A stretch of DNA of 8,375 nucleotides from Chloroflexota bacterium (GTDB lineage: Bacteria > Chloroflexota > Dehalococcoidia > Plut-88900). Positions 6,050-8,375 of the stretch are shown here, piece after piece. The stretch spans positions 1 to 8,375 of the forward strand of contig JADFJI010000076.1 in NCBI GenBank assembly GCA_022566235.1. Direction: 5' to 3'. The notes under the pieces were generated by a model. The model had not been told where the DNA came from. It ran no database searches and saw nothing but the letters and a program-made list of their open reading frames with translations. Positions within the stretch are counted from its first letter, which is position 1. Every line of letters starts with the position of its first letter. The position numbers were made by a program, and so were the translations under genes.

Positions 6050-7113
6050 GGTGACGGCAGCTCATTCTGGAGGCCATCCCCGCCAAAGAAGCCCCCACCA
6101 AAGAACCCGCCAGCGCCCTCGGGGGTGATGAGAATGAAGGTGGCCTCGACCGTACCATCCTCCCCACTCTGGCCGAACACCGTTATCTGTTTCCCCTCCT
6201 GAAGGTCCGTTGACGCAGCCTCGGCGAACCTCTGGATGATGGTGTCATCCCCGACCGTCACCTGTAACGGCCCCTGGGACGTGTTGACAGTTACCGTGTT
6301 CCCCTCTATCCCCTCTATGGCGCCCGTCAGGGCATTCTGGTCACGGAACCCTTGTCCAGTGAACCCCTGGTCACCGAAGCCCCGGCCACCAAAGCCACGT
6401 CCACCAAAGCCCTGGCCGGACCGGTCCTGGAATTGCTGTCGAAGCTGCTCCAGCGTCTCTGGATCGATCTCTCCCGACTGAAGCTGCTCCCTGAGCTGGG
6501 CAAGGTCTTCAGGGGTGAACTGATCCCCATCGGTCCCGCCCAAAAAGCCACCGCCTCCAAAGGCGCCCCCTTCAACCTCCCCGAAGCCACCTTCATTGAC
6601 TGTTATGGACTGGGCCACGATTCCTCCGCCATCGCCCGGCTGCCCGACTACGGTGATCTGCAATCCAATAGAGAGCTCATCGGGTGTAATCAGGGACAGC
6701 TCCTGAATGCTGGTGGTTTCAGTGACCGTCGCCCGGACGGAGCCCTCAGCCGTAACAACGGTGAGGGTTTCTCCGTCGAAACTTTCGATAGTACCGGCCA
6801 GGCCGCCTCGACCGGCGAAGCCCTGCCCAAACAGGCCCTGGGCCGGTTCACCGTCCCCATCAGAATCATTCGCATCGACCTGCCCTTCATCTGACCCCTG
6901 GGAAGGCTGCGCCGGGTCACCGGGGTCCGATGAACTACCGGACTGTGCCGTTCCATCCTGGTTGAGGGATGCCCCAGGTGAGGCCGTATCGGGGGCTGAT
7001 TGAGTCGCTGAACCCTCATCCCCGGAGCCCAGGGTCAGCGCGACGGCTCCACCGATGCCTCCACCGATCAGCACTATGACCATTATCAGGATCACAAATG
7101 GTTTGGTATTCAT
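6046..7113 (-). CDS. Membrane-anchored Gly/Phe-rich protein with two DUF5666-like domains
   Basis: A 355-residue envelope protein with one N-terminal hydrophobic segment (about 6-28), either an uncleaved anchor or a signal peptide, and no lipobox; the protein has no cysteine. Residues 31-90 are an acidic, Ser/Gly/Asp/Gln-rich linker. Two beta-type domains follow, about 105-172 and 262-329. Both have the pattern G-x-I-E-x-hydrophobic-E/D-G, T-hydrophobic-T-V, G, V-T-V, then a G-hydrophobic-Q/K-I-T-V-x-G-Q block, which fits DUF5666. Between them lie a Gly-rich segment, two predicted helices (199-230, with ELRQQ-like charge spacing) and five tandem pentapeptides (235-259). The C-terminus is again Gly/Phe-rich. 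GGAGAG 7 nt upstream supports the ATG. It lies 16 bp after the permease in the same operon, suggesting an extracytoplasmic partner or cargo of that transporter. Its role is unknown. Confidence 0.8.
   Translation of the reverse strand: MNTKPFVILIMVIVLIGGGIGGAVALTLGSGDEGSATQSAPDTASPGASLNQDGTAQSGSSSDPGDPAQPSQGSDEGQVDANDSDGDGEPAQGLFGQGFAGRGGLAGTIESFDGETLTVVTAEGSVRATVTETTSIQELSLITPDELSIGLQITVVGQPGDGGGIVAQSITVNEGGFGEVEGGAFGGGGFLGGTDGDQFTPEDLAQLREQLQSGEIDPETLEQLRQQFQDRSGQGFGGRGFGGRGFGDQGFTGQGFRDQNALTGAIEGIEGNTVTVNTSQGPLQVTVGDDTIIQRFAEAASTDLQEGKQITVFGQSGEDGTVEATFILITPEGAGGFFGGGFFGGDGLQNELPSP
6337..6411 (-). repeat. Five tandem 15-bp units encoding G-F-x-x-R/Q
   Basis: Codons 235-259 of the DUF5666-like gene read GFGGR, GFGGR, GFGDQ, GFTGQ and GFRDQ: five in-register pentapeptides. 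The first two are identical in protein and the rest diverge, as expected of an in-frame tandem duplication that has drifted. Confidence 0.75.
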
Positions 7114-7129
7114 CTCTCTTCTCTCCAGG

Positions 7130-8341
7130 CTATTCGTAGCGAAGGGCGTCTATAGGATGCAACCGGGAAGCGCGGACGGCTGGATATATGCCAAAGAAAA
7201 GCCCTATGGCCGCGGACACTCCCAGCGCCAGGAACGCGATATCTCCGCTGAAGGCCGTCTGAAAGTTTTGCCCACCGAGGCTCCTTCCGTCCAGAAGGAG
7301 GGAAACCGCCAGTCCTAAAAGTACCCCAACCCCACCTCCGCCCAGGCTCAGAAGCGTAGCCTCTGTCACAAACTGAAACTGTATGTCCCGGCGTTTGGCC
7401 CCCATGGCCTTACGAATGCCGATCTCCCTTGTACGCTCCGTCACCGACATCAGCATTATGTTCATAATGCCTATGCCACCCACCAGCAGAGAGATGCCGG
7501 CAATTGCCCCCAGAAATATGACGAAGGTCTCCTGGGTCTCTTCCAGCGTCTCGATAGTCTCCTCCTGGCTGCTGACAGTGAAATCGTCCTGGTCGGTGAT
7601 ACGATGACGCAGCCGCAATACGGTGCTAATCTCACGAATCGCATCATCTATGTCGCCCCCGTCTCGGACCTGCACGTTGATGGTCTGGACGCTGATCTCG
7701 CCCTGAGTCGTGCGCTGGGATGCCAACCGGTAATAGGCAGTTGTGATGGGCACAAGGACCTGGTTGTCCTGTGACCCCAGACCGCTGCCTCCCTTGCTTT
7801 CGAGAACCCCGATGACGATGAACAGGCGTCCGTTGATCCGTAATGTCTGGCCGACGGGGTCTCGAAAGCCAAACAGGGTCTCAGCCACCTGGGAACCAAG
7901 GACTACTACCTCGGACCGGTTCTCAACAAGAAATTGTGAAATAAACTGGCCAGAGGCCACCGGGAAGTTGCGCACGAGCTCATATTCAGGCGTCACGCCC
8001 CTGACCTGGGTGAAGGTATTCTCATTTCCGGCAACCAGCTGGGCCGAGGTACTGGTCTCCGGCGCTACCCCAGCCACAGAGGAAGCGAGGGTCGGGTCCA
8101 GGAGCGCACTGGCATCCTCCAGGGTCAGGGTAGCTGCTCCCGAGTCGGGTCGGATAAATAACAGGTTCGTGCCCAGGGCCTCTATATTCGCCGTAATCGC
8201 CTGCTGTGCGCCTCGACCCACGGACATAGTCGATATGACGGCCGCCACACCGATAACTACGCCCAGCAGGGCGAGTCCGGTCCTGAGCTTGTTGGCCCCG
8301 AGAGACGAGAGTGCAGTCCAGACAACCATTAATGGACTCAA
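7130..8341 (-). CDS. MacB/FtsX-type ABC transporter permease
   Basis: A 403-residue permease of the type VII (MacB/LolE-like) ABC family, which couples cytoplasmic ATP hydrolysis to movement or extrusion of substrates at the outer face of the membrane. TM1 (about 20-40) follows the classic NKLRTGLALLGVVIGVAAV and leads into a large extracytoplasmic domain (about 45-270, MacB_PCD type). The C-terminal FtsX domain has TM2 (about 272-297), then the TERTREIGIRKAMGAKRRDI coupling segment, TM3 (about 328-350), TM4 (about 368-390) and the family ending PAVRASRLHPIDALRYE. It is a half-size permease without a fused ATPase. TTG 8341 is chosen because GAGGAG (8350-8355) lies 8 nt upstream; an ATG four codons inside (8329) is the alternative. 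It overlaps the upstream frame by 4 bp and precedes the DUF5666-like gene. Family is confident; substrate unknown. Confidence 0.93.
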   Translation of the reverse strand: MSPLMVVWTALSSLGANKLRTGLALLGVVIGVAAVISTMSVGRGAQQAITANIEALGTNLLFIRPDSGAATLTLEDASALLDPTLASSVAGVAPETSTSAQLVAGNENTFTQVRGVTPEYELVRNFPVASGQFISQFLVENRSEVVVLGSQVAETLFGFRDPVGQTLRINGRLFIVIGVLESKGGSGLGSQDNQVLVPITTAYYRLASQRTTQGEISVQTINVQVRDGGDIDDAIREISTVLRLRHRITDQDDFTVSSQEETIETLEETQETFVIFLGAIAGISLLVGGIGIMNIMLMSVTERTREIGIRKAMGAKRRDIQFQFVTEATLLSLGGGGVGVLLGLAVSLLLDGRSLGGQNFQTAFSGDIAFLALGVSAAIGLFFGIYPAVRASRLHPIDALRYE

Positions 8342-8375
8342 CTGGTTGACTCCTCAGCCTGCCCCTGTCGTAGGG
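8338..8375 (-). CDS. C-terminal tail of a probable ABC transporter ATPase (partial)
   Basis: On the minus strand one frame enters from the edge, reads LRQGQAEESTS and stops at TGA 8340-8338, overlapping the permease start as TTGA. Such 4-bp overlaps are common between ABC ATPase and permease genes, and LRQGQ resembles the 'RDGxI' tail of MacB/LolD-type ATPases. Only 11 residues are visible, and a second frame stops at the TGA just before GAGGAG, so the call rests mainly on context. Confidence 0.4.
   Translation of the reverse strand, partial: LRQGQAEESTS
8350..8355 (-). promoter_or_regulatory. Ribosome binding site of the permease
   Basis: GAGGAG on the minus strand, 8 nt before TTG 8341. 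It supports the TTG start over the internal ATG at 8329, for which the spacing would be 20 nt. Confidence 0.6.

Noticed and set aside
6352..6894. 180-codon plus-strand frame antisense to the DUF5666-like gene
   Set aside because: The minus-strand frame has a membrane anchor, two repeated domains and a ribosome site; the plus-strand frame has no family features.
1..8375. CRISPR arrays, tRNA or rRNA genes, insertion sequences
   Set aside because: I looked for regularly spaced repeats, cloverleaf-like segments, and transposase motifs or terminal inverted repeats and found none. The only tandem repeat is the in-frame pentapeptide run.

Overview
The window looks like part of a high-GC environmental bacterial genome. 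I infer Chloroflexota, Dehalococcoidia/SAR202-like, because of the mix of amidase and amidohydrolase genes, a MacB-type permease, and an intergenic sequence that resembles a dispersed repeat I associate with such genomes. This placement rests on gene content and recall, not on a search.

Left end (1-792): a lower-GC accessory patch. A reading frame of unknown function runs leftward off the edge (start at 431). It is divergent from a small stand-alone GIY-YIG-like protein (511-792). The 79 bp between them hold a perfect dyad set between a candidate -35 and -10. GC is about 47% over 541-780 against about 67% over 1321-1560, both counted by hand.

Centre (900-5348): three plus-strand hydrolases. 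First is an amidase-signature amidase with an intact Lys-Ser-Ser triad. 47 bp later comes a YtcJ-type amidohydrolase. After a 241-bp spacer with a perfect 9-bp hairpin and a repeat-like sequence comes a second, TIM-barrel amidohydrolase whose expected metal-binding histidines are partly replaced. The first two look co-transcribed. Together they suggest breakdown of amides or cyclic C-N compounds, but no substrate can be named.

Right end (5420-8375): 3-methyladenine DNA glycosylase I (tag), with its own consensus-like promoter, runs convergently into a leftward export-type operon and shares a CTAG with it at the stop codons. In transcription order that operon is the tail of a probable ABC ATPase (off the window), a MacB/FtsX-type permease, and a membrane-anchored Gly/Phe-rich protein with two DUF5666-like domains. 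The ATPase tail and permease overlap by 4 bp, and the permease is 16 bp from the anchored protein. No tRNA, rRNA, CRISPR array or insertion sequence was seen, and no gene-free stretch exceeds 300 bases.
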